A stretch of 7,941 bases of DNA. Source: Deltaproteobacteria bacterium (GTDB lineage Bacteria; Desulfobacterota; Binatia; Binatales; Binataceae). A model generated the notes under the pieces. That model made no database searches, was not told the origin of the DNA, and worked only from the letters and a program-made list of their open reading frames with translations. The stretch lies in the NCBI GenBank assembly GCA_003161515.1, contig PMOH01000321.1, forward strand, positions 1,644 to 9,584, given 5' to 3'. Position 1 is the stretch's first letter, and every line of letters begins with the position of its first letter. A program made the position numbers and the translations under genes. Below, one piece after another: positions 1 through 5,853 of the stretch.

Positions 1-1035
1 CTGGGCCGCCTCGACGACCTCGAGCGCGCAGTGGCTTCTGGAGCGGGTGAGCGCGTGATGGTCACCAACCTGCGCAAAGAGAAGGCGCCGATCGAAATGG
101 CCGCGGTCACCCTCGACGGCCACACGCGCGCGTTTCTGAAGTTGCAGGAGGGCTGCGATCAGTTCTGTACTTTCTGTATCGTGCCGTTTTCGCGCGGCAC
201 TTCGCGCAGCGTCGATCCGCGCCGCGTGATGATCGCGCTCGACGACCTTCATGCGCGCGGCTTCAAGGAAGTCGTTCTCACCGGCGTCCATCTCGGCGGC
301 TACGGCAAGGATCTTGAACCGCCGGTGGAACTAGCCGAGTTGCTCGAGATGATCGCCGAACGATGCCCGCTCGATCGCGTGCGCATCAGCTCGCTCGATC
401 CCGAAGAGTTGAGCGACCGCATCGTGGAAATAATTTCCGGCAGCGAAAAATTCTGCCCGCATCTGCATCTGCCGCTGCAATCCGGCGACGACGAGACCTT
501 GTCGCGGATGCGCCGCCGTTATGCGCGCGACTACTTTCGCGATCGCGTCGATCGCGTGCTCGCATCATGGCCTGACGCCGCGATTGGCACCGATCTGATC
601 GTCGGCTTTCCGGGCGAGACCGGCGCGCATTTCGAGTCGTACTTTGACTTCGTCGAATCGATCCCGCTGGCATACTTTCACGTGTTCCCGTATTCGGTGA
701 GAGTCGGGACTACGGCGGCGAAGTTTACCGGCCGTGTAGCGCCGGCTGAAATCAAGCGCCGCGCGGCGCTGATGCGCGAGCTGGGCGATCGCAAGCGGGT
801 CGAATTCGCCAGCCGCTTCGTCGGCACGACACTTAAGGTATTACTTGAAGAACGCGGAACGGACGGCACGCTGCGAGGATACAGCCGCAACTATCTGCGC
901 GTATCCACGCAGGGCCCCGACCAACTGACCAACCGCGAAGTCGTGGTGGAGGCGTCAACCGTTGAAGGCACCCAACTGGTTGGGGAGATTGTTCGGCCGT
1001 GGGCAGCTCGAGCCGTCTGCGGCGGGGCCTCCTGA
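1..1035 (+). CDS. mtaB: tRNA threonylcarbamoyladenosine methylthiotransferase MtaB (5'-truncated)
   Basis: The frame is open from the first base, so the gene starts upstream and the N-terminal methylthiotransferase domain is mostly missing. What remains is the radical SAM core and the C-terminal TRAM region. The [4Fe-4S] motif CxxxCxxC is in GCDQFCTFC, with Cys codons at 154, 166 and 175, followed by IVPFSRG. Other family blocks are VVLTGVHLGGYG, HLHLPLQSGDDETL and GTDLIVGFPGET. MtaB-family enzymes add a 2-methylthio group to t6A37 in ANN-decoding tRNAs in the cytoplasm. MiaB and RimO share this architecture. I prefer MtaB because of the TGVHLGGYG and PLQSGDD blocks and the neighbouring rnc-era-der, but paralogue assignment from a fragment is less certain than the family. 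The last 74 nt overlap the start of rnc. Confidence 0.88.
   Translation: MGRLDDLERAVASGAGERVMVTNLRKEKAPIEMAAVTLDGHTRAFLKLQEGCDQFCTFCIVPFSRGTSRSVDPRRVMIALDDLHARGFKEVVLTGVHLGGYGKDLEPPVELAELLEMIAERCPLDRVRISSLDPEELSDRIVEIISGSEKFCPHLHLPLQSGDDETLSRMRRRYARDYFRDRVDRVLASWPDAAIGTDLIVGFPGETGAHFESYFDFVESIPLAYFHVFPYSVRVGTTAAKFTGRVAPAEIKRRAALMRELGDRKRVEFASRFVGTTLKVLLEERGTDGTLRGYSRNYLRVSTQGPDQLTNREVVVEASTVEGTQLVGEIVRPWAARAVCGGAS
948..952 (+). promoter_or_regulatory. Ribosome binding site deciding the rnc start
   Basis: GGAGG lies 9 nt upstream of the TTG at 962, inside the mtaB reading frame. It is the best Shine-Dalgarno match near rnc and supports TTG 962 over the in-frame TTG codons at 980 and 989. The next candidate, GTG 1061, would remove the beginning of the conserved RNase III fold, so the real start must lie inside mtaB. 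Confidence 0.6.
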
Positions 1036-1723
1036 ATATCCCGGCACGAAACTCGAGCGGGTGCTCGGCTATGCGTTCGCACGCGGCGAACTGCTCGAGA
1101 CCGCGTTGACGCATCCGAGCGCGGCGGTCGGTAGCGACGTTCATTACGAGCGCCTCGAATTTCTCGGCGACGCGGTGCTCGATCTTGCGATCGCAGACTT
1201 GCTGATGCGCAAGTTTCCGACCGCGAAGGAAGGCCCGCTGTCCAAGCAGCGAGCGTCGATCGTGAACGCGCGCACGCTGGCGCTCAAGGCACAGGCGATT
1301 TCTCTGAACGAGATGATGCGCTTAGGCAAAGGCGAAGAAAAAAGCGGCGGTCGCGAGAAGACCTCGATCCTCGCCGCCGTGTTCGAGGCCGTGATCGGCG
1401 CGATCTACACTGACGGCGGACTTGCGCCCGCGCAGCAAGTGGTCGAGCGCCTGTTTGAAAATGATATCGGCGGGCCTTCCGCGGAGCGCGATTACAAAAC
1501 CGAACTGCAGGAAATCGCGTATCGGCATTTCCGCACGCAGCCGGTTTACGAACTGGTCGGCTCAGAAGGTCCCGATCACGCCAAGCGCTTCACGACTCGC
1601 ATCCGAATCGCCGGGCGCGAGCTCGGCGTGGCGGAAGGCGGCAGCAAGAAGCAGAGCGAGCAGGCCGCCGCGCGCCTCGCGCTGGATCGAATCGAAGAAG
1701 AACGCGGTGAGCGCGATGGGTGA
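962..1723 (+). CDS. rnc: Ribonuclease III
   Basis: Endonuclease that cuts double-stranded RNA, mainly in pre-rRNA processing and mRNA or antisense turnover. The protein has 253 aa, slightly longer than the usual 220-230 because of about 30 extra N-terminal residues. The catalytic domain (about 31-165) carries the signature ERLEFLGDAVLDL at 63-75. A dsRNA-binding domain follows at about 178-246, ending in GGSKKQSEQAAARLAL. Aligned without gaps to E. coli RNase III (offset 25), E63, E66, D70, E90 and E142 match the acidic residues E38, E41, D45, E65 and E117. However, the residue matching metal ligand D114 is Ala139 (ILAAVFEA, normally ILADxFEA). The start is TTG with GGAGG 9 nt upstream, 74 nt inside mtaB, and the 3' end overlaps era by 8 nt. 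Family assignment is firm; catalytic competence is open. Confidence 0.95.
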   Translation: MKAPNWLGRLFGRGQLEPSAAGPPEYPGTKLERVLGYAFARGELLETALTHPSAAVGSDVHYERLEFLGDAVLDLAIADLLMRKFPTAKEGPLSKQRASIVNARTLALKAQAISLNEMMRLGKGEEKSGGREKTSILAAVFEAVIGAIYTDGGLAPAQQVVERLFENDIGGPSAERDYKTELQEIAYRHFRTQPVYELVGSEGPDHAKRFTTRIRIAGRELGVAEGGSKKQSEQAAARLALDRIEEERGERDG

Positions 1724-2603
1724 GCATCGCGCGGGATTCGTCGCGGTCGCGGGACGCACCAACGTCGGCAAATCGACGCTGGTGAATCAGTTGGTCGGCC
1801 ACAAGGTCGCGATCGTCACGCCGCGGCCGCAGACCACGCGCCGCCGAATTCTCGGAATCCGCAGCGACCCCGACGCTCAGATTCTTCTGATCGACACGCC
1901 CGGTCTCCACGAAGCGAAAAAGCAACTCAACCAGCGCATGGTGCAGACCGCGCGCCGCGCGATCGCAGAGGGCGAAGTCATTCTGGCCGTTGTGGAAGCA
2001 GGCGATCATCTCAATCCGGGGGATCGCGCCGTGCTGATCGACATTCGCGCCCTCGGCCGCCCGACCGTAGTCGCGATCAACAAGGTCGATCGCATTCCGC
2101 GCGCGCAACTGCTGCCGCTGATCGAGGAAATCAACCGCGGCTTTCCCGGCGCCGAAATTGTCCCCATCAGCGCGCGCACCGGCGAAAACCTCGAGGAGTT
2201 GCTGGTGACGCTCAAGCGGATGCTCCCCGAAAGCCCGGATCTCATGTCGCCGGATGAGTACACCGACCAGACCGAGCGAATGATCGCGGAAGAGATCGTG
2301 CGCGAAAAAATATTTTTGAAAATGCGCCAGGAAATTCCATTCTCGACCGCGGTCAAAGTCGAGAAATTCGAAGACGACGCGGAACGCAAGCTCAAAAGGA
2401 TCGGCGCGACGGTGGTTGTCGATCGCGAGTCGCACAAGGGCATGCTGATCGGCGCCGGCGGCGCCACGCTCAAGGAAATCGGCACTGCGGCGCGAATCGA
2501 GCTCGAAGAAATTCTCGGCGCGCGCGTGTTTTTGGAAATCGTCGTCAAAGTCGAGCGCGACTGGACCCGCGACCCGCGCAAGCTCGCGGAGTTCGGCCTG
2601 TGA
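1716..2603 (+). CDS. era: GTPase Era
   Basis: Ras-like GTPase with a C-terminal KH domain that binds the 3' end of 16S rRNA and helps 30S subunit maturation, working with RNase processing. The 295-aa length is typical. GTPase motifs: G1 GRTNVGKS (13-20; usually GRPNVGKS), G2 region PQTTRRR (38-44), G3 DTPG (60-63), G4 NKVD (122-125), G5 ISA (151-153). The KH domain spans about 205-285, with its GxxG loop as GAGG (246-249), and the protein ends with the usual WxxDPRKLxxFGL-type tail. ATG 1716 overlaps rnc by 8 nt and has GGTGA 5 nt upstream. An in-frame GTG at 1707 would add three residues and cannot be excluded. The stop codon overlaps the GTG start of der, so the two are probably translationally coupled. 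Confidence 0.95.
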   Translation: MGEHRAGFVAVAGRTNVGKSTLVNQLVGHKVAIVTPRPQTTRRRILGIRSDPDAQILLIDTPGLHEAKKQLNQRMVQTARRAIAEGEVILAVVEAGDHLNPGDRAVLIDIRALGRPTVVAINKVDRIPRAQLLPLIEEINRGFPGAEIVPISARTGENLEELLVTLKRMLPESPDLMSPDEYTDQTERMIAEEIVREKIFLKMRQEIPFSTAVKVEKFEDDAERKLKRIGATVVVDRESHKGMLIGAGGATLKEIGTAARIELEEILGARVFLEIVVKVERDWTRDPRKLAEFGL

Positions 2604-4084
2604 CCAACCCGCGCAAAGCAACCGGCGCCGAAGCGCGTCGAATCGCCGCCGAAGGACTGCCCGCGGTCGTGCTGGTGGGCCGCGCGAACGCGGGCAAATC
2701 GACTCTGTTCAATCGAATCGCAAAGGGCGGTCGCGCAATCACCAGCGCGATTCCCGGCACGACCCGCGATCTGAATTTCGCGCGCACCAAATACGGCGAT
2801 CGCGAGTTTGTCGCGATCGATAGCGGCGGCCTCGAGCTCGGCGGCCATGAGCGGATGACCGAACGTATCGTCACCGAGGCGCTCGCCGCAGTGGGAGTCG
2901 CCGACGTCGTAGTCTTCATGCTCGACGGCAGGGGCGGGCTGAGTGAGGCCGACTCCGAAGCGCTCGCGCTGGTGCGCGAAACCGGATGCCCGCTGATTCT
3001 GGCGGTCAACAAGATCGATTCGCCGGGGCAGGAGTCCCAGGCTTCCGAATTCTACGCGCTCGGCGGCGACGATTTGTTTTTTATCTCCGCGGCGCATGGA
3101 CGCGGCGTCGACGAGCTGCTCGATCAAGTAGTTGCACGCCTGCCCGAGCGCGAAAGCGCCGCTGCTGCCGCGCCTGATTTGAGGCTCGCGCTAATAGGCC
3201 GCCCCAATGTCGGCAAGTCGTCGCTGCTCAATCGGCTCTCGGGATTCGAGCGCGCGATCGTCGACGACACTCCCGGCACTACGCGCGACCCCGTTGACGT
3301 GCGCCTCTCCTCGGCTAAGTGGGGCGGGCCGCCGTGCCCGCCGTCGGATGGCCGCGAAATTTTGTTGATCGACACCGCCGGAATCCGCCGCCCGCCGAAG
3401 GTCGAAGGCGAGCTCGAGCATCATTCGGTCGGCCGCGCGATCGAAACCATCCGCCGCGCCAACGTCGTGCTGCTGGTGATCGACGCGAGCGAAGGAATCA
3501 CCGACCAGGACGCGCGCCTGGCCCGGCTGGTGGATACCAGCGATCGCGCGATGGTTATCGTCTGCAACAAATGGGACGTCGCGGCGAAGTCGGGGCGCAA
3601 GGTTGCGACCTTCGTTCGCGACGCGCATGAGCGCTACCCGTTCCTCGAATACGCCTCGATGGTCTTCACCTCCGCGGTGACTGGCGACGGCGTCGATGGC
3701 ATCATCCCGGCGGCGACGCAGGCCGGCGATTCATGGCGCGCAGTGTTTCAGACTTCGCGGCTCAATCGAACGCTGGCCGAGGCGACCGCTGCGATGGATC
3801 CGCCGCAGGTCGATCGCCGCCGCTTGAATCTGATGTACGTGACGCAGGTCGGCAACGCGCCACCGCGCCTTCGCTTCTTCACCAACGTCGAGCGCGGCAT
3901 CCCGGCGCATTACGTGCGCTTCATCGAAACGCGATTTCGAAAATCGCTCGGCCTGGTCGGCACTCCTCTGCGACTGGACTTCAAGCGCACCGGTCGGTCA
4001 TGGGTCCAAGGCGCTCCGCCGCGCCCCACCCGCGGCAAGCCCCGCAACCGCCCCGCCCCCCGAACCAAACCCGCCCGCGCGTAG
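2600..4084 (+). CDS. der: GTPase Der (EngA), tandem GTPase domains
   Basis: Ribosome-associated double GTPase needed for 50S subunit assembly. At 494 aa it is at the long end for the family. GTPase domain 1 (about 22-180): G1 GRANAGKS (27-34), G2 PGTTRD (52-57), G3 DSGG (74-77), G4 NKID (137-140). Domain 2 (about 195-375): GRPNVGKS (200-207), PGTTRD (225-230), DTAG (258-261), NKWD (323-326). The KH-like C-terminal domain (about 380-462) has MYVTQVGNAPPRLRFFTN and GTPLRLDFK. A basic, proline-rich tail (463-494) follows, probably RNA-binding. The G1 of domain 1 departs from the usual GRPNVGKS at two positions. Domain 2 carries an 11-residue insertion (239-249, containing WGGPPCPP) between G2 and G3. 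Start GTG 2600 overlaps the era stop (GTGA, 4-nt overlap). No strong terminator follows directly. Confidence 0.95.
   Translation: MTNPRKATGAEARRIAAEGLPAVVLVGRANAGKSTLFNRIAKGGRAITSAIPGTTRDLNFARTKYGDREFVAIDSGGLELGGHERMTERIVTEALAAVGVADVVVFMLDGRGGLSEADSEALALVRETGCPLILAVNKIDSPGQESQASEFYALGGDDLFFISAAHGRGVDELLDQVVARLPERESAAAAAPDLRLALIGRPNVGKSSLLNRLSGFERAIVDDTPGTTRDPVDVRLSSAKWGGPPCPPSDGREILLIDTAGIRRPPKVEGELEHHSVGRAIETIRRANVVLLVIDASEGITDQDARLARLVDTSDRAMVIVCNKWDVAAKSGRKVATFVRDAHERYPFLEYASMVFTSAVTGDGVDGIIPAATQAGDSWRAVFQTSRLNRTLAEATAAMDPPQVDRRRLNLMYVTQVGNAPPRLRFFTNVERGIPAHYVRFIETRFRKSLGLVGTPLRLDFKRTGRSWVQGAPPRPTRGKPRNRPAPRTKPARA
3314..3346 (+). repeat. In-frame GC-rich palindromic insertion inside der
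   Basis: These 33 bp encode the 11 extra residues AKWGGPPCPPS of Der. Without them the protein reads VDVRLSS-DGREILLIDTAG, matching the normal spacing between G2 and G3. The insert contains a perfect 7-bp inverted repeat, GGCGGGC at 3323-3329 and GCCCGCC at 3336-3342, with a 6-nt loop. Short palindromes inserted in frame into genes, such as Rickettsia palindromic elements, are a known phenomenon. That this is one is an inference. I found no second copy in the window. Confidence 0.5.
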
Positions 4085-4143
4085 GGGAGTATCTTCCTCT
4101 AGGTAAGGGCTGCGAGGCCGATGCTCGATTCAGCTTCGAGAGA

Positions 4144-4201
4144 TTTGAAATCTTTGCACAACCTGACTCGCTGTTCTTCTCCTCTCCCAGAATGGGAGAG
4201 G
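4144..4201 (+). repeat. Diverged direct repeat, copy 1, with hairpin
   Basis: It begins with TTTGAAATCTTTGCACAACC (4144-4163), which recurs at 4322-4341 with three mismatches. After 17 nt it reaches CCTCTCCC (4181-4188), a 5-nt loop and GGGAGAGG (4194-4201), a perfect 8-bp hairpin. A palindrome, AGATTT-G-AAATCT, overlaps its left end (4141-4153). The hairpin has no T-tract, so it is not a typical intrinsic terminator, although it could stall or stabilise der mRNA 3' ends. It resembles the short dispersed palindromic repeats found between genes in many GC-rich bacteria. Confidence 0.6.
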
Positions 4202-4224
4202 ATCGAAGGTGAGGGTCCTTGTAA

Positions 4225-4266
4225 GCGCCTCTTCTGGCGCGATTAAAAATTCTGCCTCGTTTTTTT
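4225..4266 (+). terminator. Weak candidate terminator after der
   Basis: GCGCC (4225-4229), a 6-nt loop and GGCGC (4236-4240) form a 5-bp GC stem. A run of seven T (4260-4266) follows, but only 19 nt after the stem, so the geometry is not that of a standard intrinsic terminator. It is the only hairpin plus T-tract combination downstream of the mtaB-der operon. Confidence 0.2.
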
Positions 4267-4271
4267 GTGTC

Positions 4272-4297
4272 ATTCTAGAGCCGCTGCGGCGAAGAAT
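4272..4297. repeat. 26-bp imperfect palindrome
   Basis: The outer arms are ATTCT (4272-4276) and AGAAT (4293-4297). The inner arms are GCCGC (4280-4284) and GCGGC (4286-4290) around a single T, with a 3-versus-2-nt internal bulge. It sits between the two direct repeat copies and has the form of short interspersed palindromes of the CATTCT...GAAGAAT type that I recall from several bacterial genomes. Mobility is inferred, not shown. Confidence 0.5.
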
Positions 4298-4321
4298 CCC
4301 GGATCCTTTCTGGCCCTTCTC

Positions 4322-4379
4322 TATGAAAGCTTTGCATAACCGGCCGACGCACCTTCCCCCTCTCCCATTCCAATCAAGG
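4322..4379 (+). repeat. Diverged direct repeat, copy 2
   Basis: TATGAAAGCTTTGCATAACC (4322-4341) matches copy 1 at 17 of 20 positions, with a period of 178 bp. CCTCTCCCA follows at exactly the same distance as in copy 1 (4359-4367). The right hairpin arm is degenerate here. The segment 4350-4370 also matches the reverse complement of 4190-4211 (CACCTTC, then CCTCTCCCATTC), so the two copies share both direct and inverted similarity. Confidence 0.5.
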
Positions 4380-4680
4380 GTGTCTAGCGACCATATTGCT
4401 CGCGCTTTTGCTTTTGATGTTTGGAGAAATTCGTTGTCCCTGTTGATTGTGCCCGGACCCACGACGTAATTCACACGCTTATCATTCTTACATTGATGGG
4501 CTTACTGTCGGCGTGAGGTGCGTCGCGCGCCGCTTGACCACGATCCGCAATCAAAAGTAGTTAATTGAATGACATCGCATCGAAAAATCCCGTGCCGAGG
4601 AACGGCGGCGCTCGGCTCGAACAAAAATCCGGACGTATTTCTATTTCTGGCGATCCTCTCTCACCCTCAAAGCCTTGTCG

Positions 4681-5550
4681 ATGATGAGTAACCGTAACCG
4701 TGCAGTCGCCGCAGCGATGGGCGCTGCTGCAGCGCTTGGCCTGACAGTCGATGATGCGATCGTGCTCCAGGAGTCGAACAAGCTCGCTGTGCGCCTGCTG
4801 CCGTGCGACGTTCTTGCTCGGGTCGCGGAGGAGCGCATGAAGCGCCAGGCGGAGTTCGAAGTCGAGCTTGCTTTACGACTCGCGGAAACCGGGAGCTCCG
4901 TAGCAGTGCTTGAGCCTCGGGTCGCGCCGGGCGTCTACGTGCGTGACGGCTTTGTGGTCACACTGTGGACCTACTACGAACCTGTGCCGTCCCGAGAGTT
5001 CGCGCCAGCCGACTACGCGCACGCGCTCGAACGGCTGCATGACTGCATGCGGCAGATCGACTTCCCTACACCGCACTTTACGGATCGAATCACCGACGCC
5101 CAACGGCTTATCGGAAGCCGCGACCAGACTCCAGAGCTCGCAGACGCGGACCGTGAGCTTCTCAGCAACACGTTACGAAGTCTGCGGCAGGCGATCAGCG
5201 CTCACGGGCGCCCCGAACAACTCCTGCACGGCGAGCCACACCCGGGCAACGTGCTCAGGACGAAGAAGGGCCTGCGGTTCATAGACCTCGAGACCTGTTG
5301 CCGAGGGCCCGTCGAGTTCGATCTCTCCTACCTGCCCGAAGAGGTGAGCGTGCTCTACCGGAGCACTGATCAACAGCTGCTCCGCGAATGCCGGGTCCTG
5401 ATGCTTGCGATGGTCGCAGCATGGCGCTGGGATCGAAACGACCAATTCCCCAACGGGCGACAAGCAGCGCGAGAATTCGTCAGCGAGCTCCGGGCGGCAC
5501 TGTCGGGCGCGCCCTTCTCGATGCACTTGCCGCGCTGGACTGACACCTGA
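4681..5550 (+). CDS. Phosphotransferase of the APH/choline-kinase fold
   Basis: A 289-aa protein with the layout of the aminoglycoside phosphotransferase (APH) family. The small N-lobe contains NKLAVRLLPCDVLARVA and FVVTLWTYYEP. The C-lobe has the Brenner-type catalytic loop HGEPHPGN (residues 183-190 from ATG 4681), then the metal-binding motif FIDLETCCRGPVEFDLSYLP. The family moves phosphate from ATP or GTP to small hydroxylated molecules such as antibiotics, choline or sugars. The substrate here cannot be read from sequence, and I do not claim drug resistance. The usual catalytic Asp of HGDxxxxN is Glu, and the N-lobe β3 Lys position appears to be Arg; from memory both occur in some actinobacterial subgroups. 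ATG 4681 is chosen over TTG 4675 and ATG 4684, but none has a clear Shine-Dalgarno. It stands alone between two gaps, and its CGATCG-poor sequence differs from its neighbours, so horizontal acquisition is plausible. Confidence 0.8.
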   Translation: MMSNRNRAVAAAMGAAAALGLTVDDAIVLQESNKLAVRLLPCDVLARVAEERMKRQAEFEVELALRLAETGSSVAVLEPRVAPGVYVRDGFVVTLWTYYEPVPSREFAPADYAHALERLHDCMRQIDFPTPHFTDRITDAQRLIGSRDQTPELADADRELLSNTLRSLRQAISAHGRPEQLLHGEPHPGNVLRTKKGLRFIDLETCCRGPVEFDLSYLPEEVSVLYRSTDQQLLRECRVLMLAMVAAWRWDRNDQFPNGRQAAREFVSELRAALSGAPFSMHLPRWTDT

Positions 5551-5853
5551 ATCGCTGGTGGACGACAAAAATTGGAGCTAGTTCGTCGAGCTCTTTGCCC
5601 CACTAAGTAATGACGTCCATCTTTTCCGCCAGCTCGCGCTTGGACTCCGCCATTAGGTGAATGTATGGTGCAGCCGAATCCCGGCTTACTTGCTTACAGT
5701 CGCTACCTTTTGTGGCGGCAGCGGCAGTGGCAGGAAGAACGGGAACGGAAGCGCTCAAATCAGGACACTACCCGCGTAGGATAAACGCTTGTGGACCGTC
5801 GCGCGCGGCGGCGTTTCTTACCCCGCGCCACCTCCGGTATATTTCAATGTACA
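5551..5853. other. Gap upstream of guaA
   Basis: About 300 bp without a convincing gene. Just after the phosphotransferase, GAGCT (5575-5579) and AGCTC (5589-5593) form a weak 5-bp stem followed by TTT, a poor terminator at best. A 39-codon frame (5665-5784) begins at an ATG 4 nt after AGGTGA and encodes a basic, Arg/Gln-rich peptide with no known motif. A 16-codon frame on the other strand (5603-5653) lacks a binding site. I see no purine riboswitch and no guaB, which often precedes guaA. Confidence 0.5.
5815..5843 (+). promoter_or_regulatory. Putative guaA promoter
   Basis: TATATT (5838-5843), one mismatch from the sigma-70 -10 consensus, lies 17 nt after TTCTTA (5815-5820), a weak -35 match. 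A transcript from it would begin near 5850, only about 4 nt before the guaA GTG, implying a leaderless mRNA. This is pattern recognition only. Confidence 0.35.

Larger units (their letters stand above)
4085..4680. other. Non-coding gap between der and the phosphotransferase gene
   Basis: About 600 bp with no convincing gene. Open frames here translate to low-information peptides that follow the repeats and have no recognisable domain. Base composition is visibly lower in GC than the flanking genes, with A/T runs at 4245-4249 and 4260-4266. The first 300 bp hold the repeats and hairpins listed separately. The second half has a 6-bp inverted repeat, GCCGAG 4594-4599 with CTCGGC 4611-4616. A very weak promoter-like pair is also present (TTGACC at 4534-4539, TAGTTA at 4558-4563). 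I see no tRNA, riboswitch or transposase. Confidence 0.6.

Noticed and set aside
2456..2465. Era KH loop GAGG as a broken RNA-binding motif
   Set aside because: The GxxG pattern is kept and the middle residues vary between species (GNKG in E. coli), so this is normal variation.
1590..3127. Long open frames on the minus strand opposite era and der (over 340 codons)
   Set aside because: They run antisense to well-supported genes, have no recognisable domains, and arise from GC-rich codon bias.
4130..4474. A 114-codon minus-strand frame downstream of der
   Set aside because: Its peptide is simply the translation of the hairpins and direct repeats, with no domain and no ribosome binding site.
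4594..4616. 6-bp inverted repeat upstream of the phosphotransferase as an operator or terminator
   Set aside because: The loop is 11 nt, there is no T-tract on the + strand, and no partner regulator is nearby.
4085..4680. tRNA, CRISPR array or transposase gene in the repeat-rich gap
   Set aside because: No cloverleaf or T-loop sequence, no regularly spaced identical repeats, and no transposase-like frame; only two diverged repeat copies are present.
5551..5853. Purine or other riboswitch upstream of guaA
   Set aside because: I could find no conserved purine-aptamer core or matching stems, and the likely promoter leaves almost no leader.
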